Positions 1-9,105 of a stretch of DNA of 33,073 bases are shown here, piece by piece. Both the position numbers and the translations under genes were made by a program. The notes beneath the pieces were generated by a model. The model was not told the origin of the DNA. It made no database searches and saw nothing but the letters and a program-made list of their open reading frames with translations. This stretch comes from Prochlorococcus sp. AG-418-F16 (GTDB lineage: Bacteria > Cyanobacteriota > Cyanobacteriia > PCC-6307 > Cyanobiaceae). The stretch lies in contig QCLW01000014.1 of NCBI GenBank assembly GCA_003214235.1, positions 1 through 33,073 on the forward strand. The letters run 5' to 3'. How positions within the stretch are numbered: position 1 is the stretch's first letter; each line of letters begins with the position of its first letter.

Positions 1-1169
1 CTTATAGTCGATTCGATATATCTTTCAAAAAAGGGAAAGGTTGTTGGCTATGGGACAAAGCAGGTAAAAAGTATCTTGATGCCGTTGCTGGTATAGCGAC
101 TTGTAGTCTTGGCCATAGCAATAGAGTTTTAAGAAGAAGGCTATCAACTCAACTAAAAAAGATTCAACATATTTCAAATCTCTACAACATTGAAGAACAA
201 GAACAATTAAGCAGAACTTTAACGAATATGAGTTGTGCTGAAAGCGTTTTTTTCTGCAACAGTGGAGCGGAAGCAAATGAATCAGCTATTAAATTAATAA
301 AGAAATTTGGAAATACAACAAATAAAGGGAGAGAATCAATTATTCTCGCAGCAGAATCCAGCTTTCATGGCAGAACATTGGCAGCCTTGAGTGCGACTGG
401 TCAGCCCAAATATCAAAAAGGTTTCGAACCAATGATTAAAGGGTTTAAGTTTTTTGAATTTAACAATTTTGATTCGGTAAAAAAATTATTTGAAGATTGT
501 GAAAATAATGATCAAAAGATTTCTGGTGTATTAGTTGAACCAATACAAGGAGAAGGTGGCGTAATTCCTGGAAGTAAAATATTTTTTAAAAGCCTAAGAG
601 ATATATGTGATAAATATAATTCTCTTCTCATTTTAGATGAGGTTCAAAGTGGAATAGGTCGAACTGGAAAAATGTGGGGTTATGAGAATTTAGGAATTGA
701 ACCTGATGGATTCACCCTTGCTAAAGGATTAGGAGGAGGTCATGCAATTGGAGCATTATTGGTAAAAGAAAAAGCTAACATTTTTTCTCCAGGAGATCAT
801 GCAAGCACTTTTGGAGGGAACCCATTCGCCTGTAAGGCTGCCTTAACTGTATTAGAAGAAATAAATAGAAGAAATCTTATCAATAATGTTTATTTAAGAG
901 GGGAACAATTAAGCGCTGGGTTTGAAGAATTGTCAAAAAAATTTCCAAATATTATTAGCGGGAAAAGAGGTTTGGGTTTAATACAAGGTCTTCTTATAAA
1001 TGATGATTATGCTGATGCAAAAAAAATTACATTAAAAGCTTTTGATAAAGGATTACTTGTCGTTCCTGCAGGAGGAAATGTTGTAAGGATTGTCCCACCA
1101 TTAGTTATATCTCGAAGAGAAATTAATATTCTTTTGGATAAGCTAAATTCAATTTTTGAAGAGTTGTAG
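1..1169 (+). CDS. argD: Acetylornithine aminotransferase (5' end outside window)
   Basis: PLP-dependent class III aminotransferase of arginine biosynthesis, converting N-acetylglutamate semialdehyde to N-acetylornithine with glutamate as amino donor. The frame is already open at base 3, upstream of the first internal ATG at 228, and reads typical N-terminal ArgD sequence (KGKGCWLWDKAGKKYLDAV, then GIATCSLGHSN), so the start lies left of the window and 228 is not the true start. Visible landmarks in order are the FCNSGAEANESAIK cofactor region, the FHGRTLAALSATGQ segment, LDEVQSGIGRTGK (PLP-ring aspartate), TLAKGLGGG with the Schiff-base lysine, and STFGGNPFACKAAL. The end is intact. folC follows 11 bases downstream on the same strand, so the two are probably co-transcribed. 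Other class III aminotransferases (such as ornithine or GABA types) share these motifs, but the overall reading fits ArgD best. Confidence 0.93.
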   Translation, partial: YSRFDISFKKGKGCWLWDKAGKKYLDAVAGIATCSLGHSNRVLRRRLSTQLKKIQHISNLYNIEEQEQLSRTLTNMSCAESVFFCNSGAEANESAIKLIKKFGNTTNKGRESIILAAESSFHGRTLAALSATGQPKYQKGFEPMIKGFKFFEFNNFDSVKKLFEDCENNDQKISGVLVEPIQGEGGVIPGSKIFFKSLRDICDKYNSLLILDEVQSGIGRTGKMWGYENLGIEPDGFTLAKGLGGGHAIGALLVKEKANIFSPGDHASTFGGNPFACKAALTVLEEINRRNLINNVYLRGEQLSAGFEELSKKFPNIISGKRGLGLIQGLLINDDYADAKKITLKAFDKGLLVVPAGGNVVRIVPPLVISRREINILLDKLNSIFEEL

Positions 1170-1180
1170 CAATTTAAATT

Positions 1181-2404
1181 TTGAAAAATGCAAATTTAAA
1201 AATTTTTGAATTATTACCACCCAAATATGAAAGGGATAATATCAAGTTAGGTTTATCAAGAATTAAAAAAGCACTTCAAGAAATTGATAATCCTTGCAAG
1301 AATATCCCTGCAATACAAATTATTGGAACCAATGGGAAAGGATCAATCGCGGCATATTTAGAAAGTATACTTTTTGAAGCTAACAAAAATTTTGGAGTAA
1401 CTACATCTCCTCATCTTTTTGATGTATGTGAGAGGATTAGAGTTAATAAGAAAAATATTAACAAAGCTGAATTTGAAAAAATCTATAGCTTATTAGAAAA
1501 AAATCTTTCAATATATGAATTAACTCCTTTTGAAAAAATCATTTGCTGCGCACTAAATTTTTTTGATAATGAAAAAGTCGAATTACTCATTCTTGAAGCT
1601 GGCTTAGGGGGGCGATTAGACGCGACAACCGCCCATAAATCTAGGCCAATAATTGCTATTGGGAATATTGGCTTAGACCATAAAGAATTTCTTGGAGATA
1701 CGATTGAAAAAATTACCAAGGAAAAAATAGCAGTTATTGAAAAAAATTCAATTGTCATCTCGTGCAACCAAAACAGTCAAGTTGAAAATTTAATAAACAA
1801 AAAAGTTGAAGAGGTTGGAGCAGAAATTATCTGGAAAGATTCAATTTCAAACAGCTATGAGCTTGGATTAAAAGGAATTTTCCAAAAGCAAAATGCTTCA
1901 GTCGCCGTTGGAGCAATTGAAGCACTTAACAATTTGGGATTCAATATTAAAGAAAAATATATATATGAAGGTCTTAAAAAGACAACTTGGAACGGAAGGC
2001 TAGAAATAATAAATTATTTAAACAAAGAAATTCTTGTAGATTGTGCGCATAATTATCCTGCTGCAAAAGCACTCTCTAATGAGCGAAGCAATTGGGAGAA
2101 TGAAGAAGAAGGAATTTATTGGATTTTAGGTGTCCAAAGACAAAAAGATATAAACGCAATATTAAAAACACTTCTAAAGAAAAATGATCACTTATTACTT
2201 GTTCCAGTTCCAAACCAACCTAGTTGGCAATTAAAAGATCTCTCTCAGATTGAAGAAATTGACTTTCAAAAAATAATTGAAGTTAAAACATTTGAACTTG
2301 CCATTGACTATTTATTTTCCCTAGAAAAATGGCCACCTAATCGTCCTGTTTTAACAGGTTCTATTTTTTTAGTTGCTGAATTTATTAAATTTGCGAATAA
2401 ATAG
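1181..2404 (+). CDS. folC: Folylpolyglutamate synthase / dihydrofolate synthase
   Basis: Mur-ligase-fold enzyme that adds glutamate to dihydropteroate and/or folates in the cytoplasm. The 407-residue length is normal for the family. The ATP-binding P-loop is GTNGKGS (residues 49-55), followed by TTSPHLFDVCERIRVN, the ligase signature around LEAGLGGRLDATTA, and the C-terminal-domain motif DCAHNYPAAK near residue 287. The start is a TTG at 1181, 11 bases after argD. No in-frame ATG exists before the conserved FELLPPKYE segment, so a non-ATG start is needed. It converges on the FAD-oxidase gene with a gap of only 5 bases, leaving no room for a separate terminator. One FolC often does both the synthase and polyglutamylation steps; which activities apply here cannot be read from the sequence. 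Confidence 0.9.
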   Translation: MKNANLKIFELLPPKYERDNIKLGLSRIKKALQEIDNPCKNIPAIQIIGTNGKGSIAAYLESILFEANKNFGVTTSPHLFDVCERIRVNKKNINKAEFEKIYSLLEKNLSIYELTPFEKIICCALNFFDNEKVELLILEAGLGGRLDATTAHKSRPIIAIGNIGLDHKEFLGDTIEKITKEKIAVIEKNSIVISCNQNSQVENLINKKVEEVGAEIIWKDSISNSYELGLKGIFQKQNASVAVGAIEALNNLGFNIKEKYIYEGLKKTTWNGRLEIINYLNKEILVDCAHNYPAAKALSNERSNWENEEEGIYWILGVQRQKDINAILKTLLKKNDHLLLVPVPNQPSWQLKDLSQIEEIDFQKIIEVKTFELAIDYLFSLEKWPPNRPVLTGSIFLVAEFIKFANK

Positions 2405-2409
2405 CAATG

Positions 2410-3765
2410 TTAAATATTAAATTGTTCCTTTATTTCCCAACCCTCTAATTTCCCTGGGTTTAATAGCCCTTTAGGATCAAATTTTAATTTCGCTTTTACT
2501 TGATCTGCGTCAACCACTCCGAGACCTCCGCCTTCGACAGTTAAAACATGGGGATTAAAAATAAATGCCCCAAGTTTCTTACAATCTTCCATTATTTCAT
2601 TTAATTCTTCTACACCATTCCACTTTAATACTGGCAAAGCCGCTAATCTTGGTGATCCTTGCTGAGAAACTGCCTCTAAATGCCAAAGAACTTTTTTACC
2701 CCATTTTTTTCTTAAAAAATTAATTAATTCTAGTTCATTATTCAGTGGCAAAAGCATCTGTAAATATGTCCAATTTTTATCCCTAGACCTCATATGAAGA
2801 GTTGTATGATTCCATACGACTTCAGAAATTCCATTAACGAGTTTTTCTTCTTCCCCAAGAAGGGTAGATTCAACTTTGAATTTTTTACAAATCAGCTCTA
2901 TCGTTTTTATTCCTCCAAGAGTAGATTGAATTAATATCTTATGGCTTCTAGATTTACTTTTAAACCATGTTGGCATTTGATCTACAATTTCTTCTTCAAG
3001 AATTGCTCCCAGTTTCAGATCAACAGCGGCGCCAGTAAGAGTTTTTAATATTTCTATTGCTTTTTCAAATTCAATACAGTCGATAAATATTGAATACCAC
3101 TTACGTTTGATATCAGTAGCAAGTAATAATGAAGTAATTATTCCATTAGTACCATAAGCATGATTTAGAGGCTCAGATTCTTCAGCATCAAATTTTAATG
3201 ATAAAGGTTTTTTATTCATAGTCACTACCTCTAAACCTATAAGATTTCCGGGATCTCTTAAAAATCCCCACCTGATCGACCCAATACCTCCCGATCCACC
3301 TGCAATAAAGCCTCCAATTGTAGCGGTTTTCCATGTACTAGGAAGCAACCTTAATTCCCTCCCATATTTCTCTAATTGTTTATTCAAATCTCCCATAACA
3401 CAGCCAGACTGTACTTTCACAAAACCTGTATCAGGATCAAATTCTTCTAACTTATTTAAATCACTCATCTGCATTACAACGCCTTTAAACAATGGGACAG
3501 CTTGTCCATAATTACCTGTACCTGAACCCCTTAAAGTAAGAGGTATAGAAAATTCCCAACAAATTTCTGCTACTTTCACTACCGCATTATGATCACTAGG
3601 TCTTACAACTAAATCAGCAATACATCCGTCTAATTTTTTAGTAAGGATAGGAGAGTAGTTATAAAAATCTTTCGAAAGTCTTTTTATATCGGATTGGCTT
3701 TCAATAATCTCTAAGTTTTTGACTTCCCTAAATTTGTCTATAAATTTAAGATTAATTGATGTCAT
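2410..3765 (-). CDS. FAD-linked oxidase, GlcD / glycolate oxidase subunit type
   Basis: Flavoprotein of the vanillyl-alcohol-oxidase/GlcD superfamily, 451 residues, expected to oxidise a 2-hydroxy acid or related substrate. The N-terminal FAD_binding_4 domain is recognisable from VVRPSDHNAVVKVAEI (about 53-68), the pyrophosphate loop RGSGTGNYGQ (79-88) and GGFIAGGSGGIGS (151-163). The C-terminal substrate or cap domain ends in the typical FDPKGLLNPGKLEGW. No iron-sulphur cysteine cluster is fused to it and no GlcE or GlcF partner is next to it, so glycolate dehydrogenase is only one possibility; D-lactate or another hydroxy acid is equally open. The start is an ATG. The amidohydrolase gene lies 38 bases upstream on the same strand, so the two may be co-expressed. 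Confidence is high for the family and low for the substrate. Confidence 0.85.
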   Translation of the reverse strand: MTSINLKFIDKFREVKNLEIIESQSDIKRLSKDFYNYSPILTKKLDGCIADLVVRPSDHNAVVKVAEICWEFSIPLTLRGSGTGNYGQAVPLFKGVVMQMSDLNKLEEFDPDTGFVKVQSGCVMGDLNKQLEKYGRELRLLPSTWKTATIGGFIAGGSGGIGSIRWGFLRDPGNLIGLEVVTMNKKPLSLKFDAEESEPLNHAYGTNGIITSLLLATDIKRKWYSIFIDCIEFEKAIEILKTLTGAAVDLKLGAILEEEIVDQMPTWFKSKSRSHKILIQSTLGGIKTIELICKKFKVESTLLGEEEKLVNGISEVVWNHTTLHMRSRDKNWTYLQMLLPLNNELELINFLRKKWGKKVLWHLEAVSQQGSPRLAALPVLKWNGVEELNEIMEDCKKLGAFIFNPHVLTVEGGGLGVVDADQVKAKLKFDPKGLLNPGKLEGWEIKEQFNI

Positions 3766-3803
3766 TAATAAAATTTTTTATGTTTTGTATATAAATTAGT
3801 CGA

Positions 3804-5039
3804 TTAGCAATATAAATCGCCTTTTATAAATACTTTTCTCTTTAAATTGCTCGAAAAAACATCTGCCCATCTTTGTGCATCTAAAATCACAAAGTCCGCA
3901 GGGCAACCCTTTTTAATTAAACCATCCCATTTTAAGTTTAATAGTCTGCTTGGAGCTAAAAAAATAGAAGATAGAGTCATTCTCTCCCAGGGATTTAGTT
4001 GAAGCATAGGTATCGAGCAAGACAACATATAAAAAGGGTCGAAATTACCAAATGGGTACCAAGGATCTTGAACGTTATCACTACCTAGAGATACATCCAC
4101 AAGTGATTTTTGTAATTGCTTTATTGGAGCAACTGGTCTTCTTAATGAGGTAGTTTTATTGTCTCGATTTAGCAGCCAAAAATTTGTTAGTGGTAAAGCA
4201 ATAACCTTAATATTTTTCTCAGCCATTTTTTCTCCTAAATTTAAAATCTCACTATGACTTAGAGAAATAAGACTACTCAAATGACTACAAGTAATCGGAA
4301 TACTATTAATTTTTAAATTTTCGATTGTCTCTATCAAAACTTTTATTCCTGCTCCAGGCTCAATAATTGATTCATCTATATGCAAATCAAGTTCTAATTT
4401 ATATTTACTCGCGAGAAGAAGCATCTTTGCGAGAAATTTGCTTATATTGTTTTTATTAAAAGGGGGAACAATAACACCCCCTAAAATGCCTCCATGAGAG
4501 GAAAATATTTTTGCCAACTCTTCACCATTAGAAGTATCCCAGAATTCCAATGGGGCTAGAGCAACAAATTGTAAAGTCAACTCAGATGAAAATTTTTTTT
4601 GTAATTTAAAAAGTTCAATCCAAATATCCATTGATTGATTTTTGTATGTATCAATGTGACTTCTAATAGCTCGGTATCCATTTTGTATGGCAAGTTTTAA
4701 TGATTTCTCAACTCTCTCAAGCACCTTATCTGTAGTTCTAGTTTTATGTTCTTCAAGATTTACTGATAATGCTCCTCCATAGTTTGATTCCAGGTTAGGA
4801 AAATCTGCCCATGTAAAAGATTTATCAAAATGAGAATGCGTTTCAACAAATCTTGGGAATAAAATATTCTTTGGTTTTGTAACTTTATTTTTTAAAGGCT
4901 TTAACTCAGAAACAAATCCATCCTCCCAACAGATGGAAACTGAACACAAATCCTCTACATCAATATTGAGGCTATCAAAATCTTCTATTAAACAAAGGCT
5001 TCTGGGAATAAGAACCTCAGCTTGTCCGGAGTTACTCAA
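3804..5039 (-). CDS. CodA-like amidohydrolase (possible cytosine deaminase)
   Basis: Metal-dependent hydrolase of the amidohydrolase superfamily, 411 residues, closest by eye to cytosine deaminase CodA and related aminohydrolases. Metal ligands are visible as HSHFDKSF (H68, H70), LDLHIDES, TCSHLSSL, and the C-terminal aspartate segment GSDNVQDPWYPFG, which closely resembles CodA's DDVFDPWYPLG. The CodA substrate-binding glutamine region is instead APLEFWD here, so the substrate may not be cytosine. A TTG at 5039 starts the frame; no ATG lies near the expected N terminus, so the exact start is uncertain. It sits 38 bases upstream of the FAD-linked oxidase on the same strand. The likely role is nucleobase or nitrogenous-ring salvage, but that is inference. 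Chlorohydrolase or AtzC-like enzymes are the alternative. Confidence 0.8.
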   Translation of the reverse strand: MSNSGQAEVLIPRSLCLIEDFDSLNIDVEDLCSVSICWEDGFVSELKPLKNKVTKPKNILFPRFVETHSHFDKSFTWADFPNLESNYGGALSVNLEEHKTRTTDKVLERVEKSLKLAIQNGYRAIRSHIDTYKNQSMDIWIELFKLQKKFSSELTLQFVALAPLEFWDTSNGEELAKIFSSHGGILGGVIVPPFNKNNISKFLAKMLLLASKYKLELDLHIDESIIEPGAGIKVLIETIENLKINSIPITCSHLSSLISLSHSEILNLGEKMAEKNIKVIALPLTNFWLLNRDNKTTSLRRPVAPIKQLQKSLVDVSLGSDNVQDPWYPFGNFDPFYMLSCSIPMLQLNPWERMTLSSIFLAPSRLLNLKWDGLIKKGCPADFVILDAQRWADVFSSNLKRKVFIKGDLYC

Positions 5040-5167
5040 ATTTTTTAATTTTCTTTTATTTTAAAACATAAGAAAACTTTACTTAATAAGAAAATAATTC
5101 AAATTTCCCTAAAAGATCAAAATAACTATGAAAAATTACCCTTGAGTTGGTAAATTTATAAATATGA

Positions 5168-5241
5168 GGCGGGCGTCGCCAAGTGGTTAAGGCAGCGGCT
5201 TGTGGCGCCGCTATTCGGGGGTTCGAATCCCCTCGCTCGCC
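5168..5241 (+). tRNA. tRNA-His (anticodon GTG)
   Basis: A complete cloverleaf folds by hand. The acceptor stem is 5169-5175 with 5234-5240 (7 pairs, one G-U), the anticodon stem is GCGGC/GCCGC around loop TTGTGGC giving anticodon GTG, and the T arm has loop TTCGAAT (5222-5228). The base before the stem is G (5168) and the discriminator is C (5241), which is the extra G-1:C73 pair diagnostic for histidine tRNA. CCA is not encoded. The gene stands alone between the divergent amidohydrolase and miaB. Confidence 0.97.
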
Positions 5242-5244
5242 CTC

Positions 5245-5268
5245 AAAAAAATTGCAGCAAAATTTTTT
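5245..5268 (+). terminator. Possible AT-rich terminator after tRNA-His
   Basis: An A-run followed by ATT at 5245-5253 can pair with AATTTTTT at 5261-5268, leaving a loop of about seven bases, only a few bases after the tRNA 3' end. The stem is all A-T and the T-run forms part of the stem, so it is weak as an intrinsic terminator. Confidence 0.3.
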
Positions 5269-5313
5269 AACTTGTAAATTTGAATTAAAGAATCAGAAAC
5301 AATTTCTAGCAAA

Positions 5314-6708
5314 GTGCTAACAAAAACAAAACAAGACGAAAAAAAATTTCAAAAGCATTCAACTACTGGCAGTTATTGGATAACCACATTTGGTTGCCAA
5401 ATGAACAAAGCTGATTCTGAGAGAATGGCTGGAACGTTAGAAAAAATGGGATACACAAGAGCGGATGATGAATTAAATGCAGATTTGGTCTTGTACAATA
5501 CATGCACAATTAGAGATAATGCAGAACAAAAAGTTTACAGCTTTCTAGGAAGGCAGGCAAAAAGAAAGCACAAAAAACCTAGCTTAAAACTTGTTGTTGC
5601 AGGTTGCCTTGCTCAGCAAGAGGGAGAATCCTTACTAAGAAGAGTGCCAGAACTTGATCTAGTAATGGGGCCTCAACATGTCAATAACCTTGAGAACCTA
5701 TTGTGGAAAGTTGATTTAGGTAATCAAGTTGCTGCTACTGAGGAAACCTTTATTTCTGAAGACATAACAAGTGCGAGAAGAGAAAGCTCTATTTGTGGAT
5801 GGGTAAATATCATTTATGGATGTAATGAAAGATGTTCATATTGTGTAGTTCCCTCTGTCAGAGGGAAAGAACAATCAAGGTATCCAAATGCCATAAAAAG
5901 TGAGATACAAAAATTAGCTGATGATAATTTTAAAGAAATTACTCTTTTGGGGCAGAATATTGATGCTTATGGGAGAGATCTTCCAGGAACAACAAAAGAA
6001 GGTCGAAAAGAAAATACTCTAACTGATCTTTTATATTTCATTCATGATGTTAGTGGGATTCGTAGAATAAGATTTGCCACCAGTCATCCAAGATATTTTT
6101 CAAAAAGATTGATTCAAGCTTGTTATGAATTAGATAAGGTTTGTGAACATTTCCATATCCCTTTTCAAAGTGGAAATGATGAAATCTTAAAGCAAATGTC
6201 CAGAGGATACAGTATCAAAAAGTATAAAAATATCATTGAGAATATAAGATCATTAATGCCAGATGCATCAATTACAGCAGACGCTATAGTTGCTTTCCCA
6301 GGAGAGACCGAACAACAATATCAAGATACATTGAAACTGATCTCAGATATTGGATTTGATCAAGTAAATACAGCGGCATATTCTCCAAGACCAAATACGC
6401 CAGCGGCAGTCTGGACTAATCAAATTCCTGAAGAAGTTAAAAAAGCTAGATTGCAGGAAATTAATGCTTTGGTCGAGACAACTGCCAGGAGCAGAAATCA
6501 AAGATACCTCAAAAATGTTGAAAGTGTTTTAATTGAGGGTTTAAATCCAAAAAACTCGTCACAAATTATGGGTAGAACGAGAACGAATAGATTAACTTTC
6601 GTAGAGATTCCCAAAAACATTGAATTTAATTTTTCATTGGGAGATGAAATAGATGTCAGAATCAACGAAGCAAGACCTTTTTCCTTAACGGGTGAACTTT
6701 GCATATAA
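5314..6708 (+). CDS. miaB: tRNA-2-methylthio-N6-dimethylallyladenosine synthase
   Basis: Radical SAM methylthiotransferase that adds the 2-methylthio group to i6A37 in tRNAs reading UNN codons. Length 464 is normal. The N-terminal UPF0004 domain carries three cluster-binding cysteines (C28 in [13 protein letters not shown]64 in [12 protein letters not shown]98 in [11 protein letters not shown]). The radical SAM triad is C170, C174 and C177 in [14 protein letters not shown]. Further family marks are [29 protein letters not shown] and [11 protein letters not shown], with a C-terminal TRAM region. NIDAYG together with TFGCQMN points to MiaB rather than RimO or MtaB. The start is a GTG at 5314; the next Met is at residue 30, beyond the first cluster cysteine, so GTG must be used. 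ddl follows 10 bases downstream. Confidence 0.95.
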   Translation: MLTKTKQDEKKFQKHSTTGSYWITTFGCQMNKADSERMAGTLEKMGYTRADDELNADLVLYNTCTIRDNAEQKVYSFLGRQAKRKHKKPSLKLVVAGCLAQQEGESLLRRVPELDLVMGPQHVNNLENLLWKVDLGNQVAATEETFISEDITSARRESSICGWVNIIYGCNERCSYCVVPSVRGKEQSRYPNAIKSEIQKLADDNFKEITLLGQNIDAYGRDLPGTTKEGRKENTLTDLLYFIHDVSGIRRIRFATSHPRYFSKRLIQACYELDKVCEHFHIPFQSGNDEILKQMSRGYSIKKYKNIIENIRSLMPDASITADAIVAFPGETEQQYQDTLKLISDIGFDQVNTAAYSPRPNTPAAVWTNQIPEEVKKARLQEINALVETTARSRNQRYLKNVESVLIEGLNPKNSSQIMGRTRTNRLTFVEIPKNIEFNFSLGDEIDVRINEARPFSLTGELCI

Positions 6709-6718
6709 TTTTTTCTAA

Positions 6719-7783
6719 ATGATCGGTAAAAAGAAAAAATGTATTGGACTAATATTTGGTGGTTATTCCAATGAACATGATGTATCAATATCCTCAGCAA
6801 AGACAGTTTTTCAAGCCTTTAATTCAAAACTAAATAAACAGCGCTTTAAGGTTAAGGCCTTTTACATTAACAAATATGGAGATTGGCTTGATAGTGATAT
6901 CTCAGAACAGATCCTTATTGGTGAAATTGAAAACAATACAACAACACAAGGGATTATTAATCAAGAAAAAATTAACTTCCTAGACGGAATTGAATTTCAA
7001 AATGTTGATATTTGGTTTCCTCTTCTGCATGGACTTAATGGTGAAGACGGATCAATTCATGGATTACTTAAATTCACTAGAAAACCTTTGGTCGGATGTG
7101 GAATTATAGGCTCTGCTCTTGGAATGGATAAAATATTAATGAAAACAATTTTCTCAAACCTTAAACTTCCACAAGTTAATTATCTAGTTTTTCAAAATGA
7201 AGATCTCAATGATCAAGAAGTAAAAAAGAAGTTAACTATAAAGATTATAAAAAAATTAAATTTCCCTGTTTTTGTTAAACCATCCAACTCTGGTTCATCT
7301 CTTGGCATTTCTAAAGTTATAAATGAATCAGAAATATCACAAGCCTTAGAAAAGGCTTGGGGAATAGATCCAAGAATTGTAGTAGAGGAAGGTTTAGAGG
7401 TAAGAGAGATTGAATGCGGAATAATTGGAAATTCACAACTCTTAACCTCAGAGATTGGAGAAGTAAAATACGAAAGTGATTGGTATGATTATGATTCAAA
7501 ATATAACCTAAATAATAAGATAACTATTCCAGCCGAAATAGATTCTAAAATCACAAAACAAATTAAAGAAATTGCTATTCAAAGTTGTAGAACGCTAAAT
7601 ATTTTTGGTTTTGCAAGGGTAGATTTCTTTTTAGAAAAATCTTCAAATAAAATTTTTTTAAATGAAATAAATACAATTCCTGGCTTTACAAAAAATAGTA
7701 TGTTTCCAATGCTCTGGAAAGCTTCAGGTTTAAATATTGAGCAACTTGTGGCTAAACTGGTAGATATATCTCTAGATTTATAA
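6719..7783 (+). CDS. ddl: D-alanine--D-alanine ligase
   Basis: ATP-grasp ligase making the D-Ala-D-Ala dipeptide for peptidoglycan in the cytoplasm; 354 residues, normal for the family. Visible motifs are GGYSNEHDVSISS (14-26), FPLLHGLNGEDGSIHGLL (family signature 1), the ATP-grasp strand FVKPSNSGSSLGISKV (about 184-199), the serine loop VREIECGIIG, and FARVDFF with NEINTIPGFT (about 315-324), which binds Mg and substrate. The start ATG at 6719 sits 10 bases after miaB. It is followed by a small membrane protein, ftsQ and ftsZ on the same strand, so this is the wall-synthesis end of a division cluster. An antisense open frame at 7317-7499 is a shadow. Confidence 0.96.
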   Translation: MIGKKKKCIGLIFGGYSNEHDVSISSAKTVFQAFNSKLNKQRFKVKAFYINKYGDWLDSDISEQILIGEIENNTTTQGIINQEKINFLDGIEFQNVDIWFPLLHGLNGEDGSIHGLLKFTRKPLVGCGIIGSALGMDKILMKTIFSNLKLPQVNYLVFQNEDLNDQEVKKKLTIKIIKKLNFPVFVKPSNSGSSLGISKVINESEISQALEKAWGIDPRIVVEEGLEVREIECGIIGNSQLLTSEIGEVKYESDWYDYDSKYNLNNKITIPAEIDSKITKQIKEIAIQSCRTLNIFGFARVDFFLEKSSNKIFLNEINTIPGFTKNSMFPMLWKASGLNIEQLVAKLVDISLDL

Positions 7784-7793
7784 TTCAAATCAA

Positions 7794-8204
7794 ATGTTGC
7801 ATGGACTACTTTGGTTACCATTACTTTTAATCTTCGTTTTATTAACTGCTCTAGGGTGGTTAGAAAGAAGAAGGCAAAATCTTTTTAGGAGCTGGGCAAA
7901 TGGTTCTGAACTTTGTAAGTTAGATAGTTCAGGTGCAGCGTCCTTGAAAGATGGGAAATTAAAATGGAGCGCATTTGAAGCTGGTAAATTTGAAGAAAAA
8001 GATAGTTTTACAATCAAGAAACTTGAATTAGTTGAATTAATGGCACTAACTTCAGGAGAAGCTCCTCTAACTAGTGAATCTCAAGGAAAGTGCAGGTTGA
8101 GATTAGTAGGTGATGGGAAAGAAATGGATGTCCCATTTTCAGATGCAGAGCAGGCAAGAGAATGGATGAACCAATTAATGGAAAAAGCTCGATGTGATTT
8201 GTGA
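7794..8204 (+). CDS. Small membrane-anchored protein between ddl and ftsQ
   Basis: 136 residues, no function recognised; it reads like a conserved cyanobacterial protein. One N-terminal transmembrane segment spans about residues 4-23 (LLWLPLLLIFVLLTALGWLE), followed by a basic stretch (RRRQNLFR) that favours a cytoplasmic C-terminal domain. The rest is a soluble domain of about 100 residues with alternating strands and a final amphipathic helix (DAEQAREWMNQLMEKAR), compatible with a small PH-like beta-barrel plus helix, though that fold guess is weak. The gene lies 10 bases after ddl, and its stop overlaps the ftsQ start in a GTGA quartet, so translation of the two is probably coupled. Position suggests a role at the division site or in the envelope; that is inference. 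Confidence 0.85.
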   Translation: MLHGLLWLPLLLIFVLLTALGWLERRRQNLFRSWANGSELCKLDSSGAASLKDGKLKWSAFEAGKFEEKDSFTIKKLELVELMALTSGEAPLTSESQGKCRLRLVGDGKEMDVPFSDAEQAREWMNQLMEKARCDL

Positions 8205-8926
8205 AGAACCAGAAAAAAATTAACCATAGAAGCTTTTTATTTCTAATTTTATTTTTATTTTCAACAAGCTTAATAAGCCTAAAAACATTAAAGAAGGTAA
8301 ATATTCAGGACATTAGAATATCTGGTAGTGAATTTTTCTCGCGGAATGATTTGGTAAATAATTCATCTTTAAAATTGCCAAACCGGTTAATTTTTATTAA
8401 AACTAAGTTTTTAGAAAAAGAGTTAAAACAAAATTTATCGCTCAAAAATGTTTCGGTAAGTAGACAAATATTTCCCTTTGGTTTAAAAATTCTTGTTAAT
8501 ACAAGAACACCAATAGCTTACGGTGAGAGAATATTAAATGACAAAAAAATATTAGGTTTTATTGATGAAGATGGAATTTTTATCAATAAAAATAACGCAG
8601 ACGATAAAAATTTAAGCAAAATAACTATACAAGTTTTTGGATGGAAAGAAAAATTCAAAAAAATATTATCGGAAATTCTAATTGCTCATAAGAACTATAA
8701 AATTGAGGTAATTAGAATAACTTTTTCACCAAATGGATTTCTAACTGTTGAAGAAAAAGATTTAAAGACAATATTCCTAGGATTTAATCCAAATTTAATC
8801 AGCTATCAATTACAAATAATTAATACCCTAAAAAATGAATTCAAGAAAAATAACTTTTCTGAAAAAATTGATAATATTGATCTTACTGATCCAAATAAAC
8901 CGAAAATAAAAGTGTTCAAACCCTAA
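8201..8926 (+). CDS. ftsQ: Cell division protein FtsQ/DivIB
   Basis: Bitopic divisome protein linking early and late division factors. 241 residues, with a short basic cytoplasmic N terminus ([10 protein letters not shown]), one membrane span at about 12-28 ([16 protein letters not shown]) and then a POTRA domain beginning [19 protein letters not shown] and continuing to [18 protein letters not shown]. Sequence conservation is low, as usual in this family, so the call rests on architecture plus the position between ddl and ftsZ. The start is the GTG at 8201, inside the stop of the preceding gene (GTGA overlap); the product is very rich in Lys, Asn and Ile. A gap of about 180 bases separates it from ftsZ, so ftsZ may have its own promoter. 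Confidence 0.85.
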   Translation: MKNQKKINHRSFLFLILFLFSTSLISLKTLKKVNIQDIRISGSEFFSRNDLVNNSSLKLPNRLIFIKTKFLEKELKQNLSLKNVSVSRQIFPFGLKILVNTRTPIAYGERILNDKKILGFIDEDGIFINKNNADDKNLSKITIQVFGWKEKFKKILSEILIAHKNYKIEVIRITFSPNGFLTVEEKDLKTIFLGFNPNLISYQLQIINTLKNEFKKNNFSEKIDNIDLTDPNKPKIKVFKP

Positions 8927-9105
8927 TATTAGGAAATGGATTTAAAATAATTTTTTTTAATTATTGTAGTGTTGATGAGGGTTTAGCATTTAAAACAAAA
9001 TATTTAAAAAATAAATATTTTAAGGACTTTCCTCAACAAATTCCTACAGATGAGCTCAGTGAGTTCATAATGCACCCAATACTAGTAATAGATTCCTATT
9101 TAGAG

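Noticed and set aside
1483-1767. Open frame on the minus strand inside folC (94 codons)
   Set aside because: Lies wholly within a conserved gene and its translation resembles no protein; shadow of folC.
6498-6800. Minus-strand open frame across the miaB end and ddl start
   Set aside because: Antisense to two conserved genes, with no recognisable motif.
9070-9105. Upstream ATG extending FtsZ by 12 residues
   Set aside because: The extension does not look like an FtsZ N terminus, though it cannot be excluded without N-terminal data.
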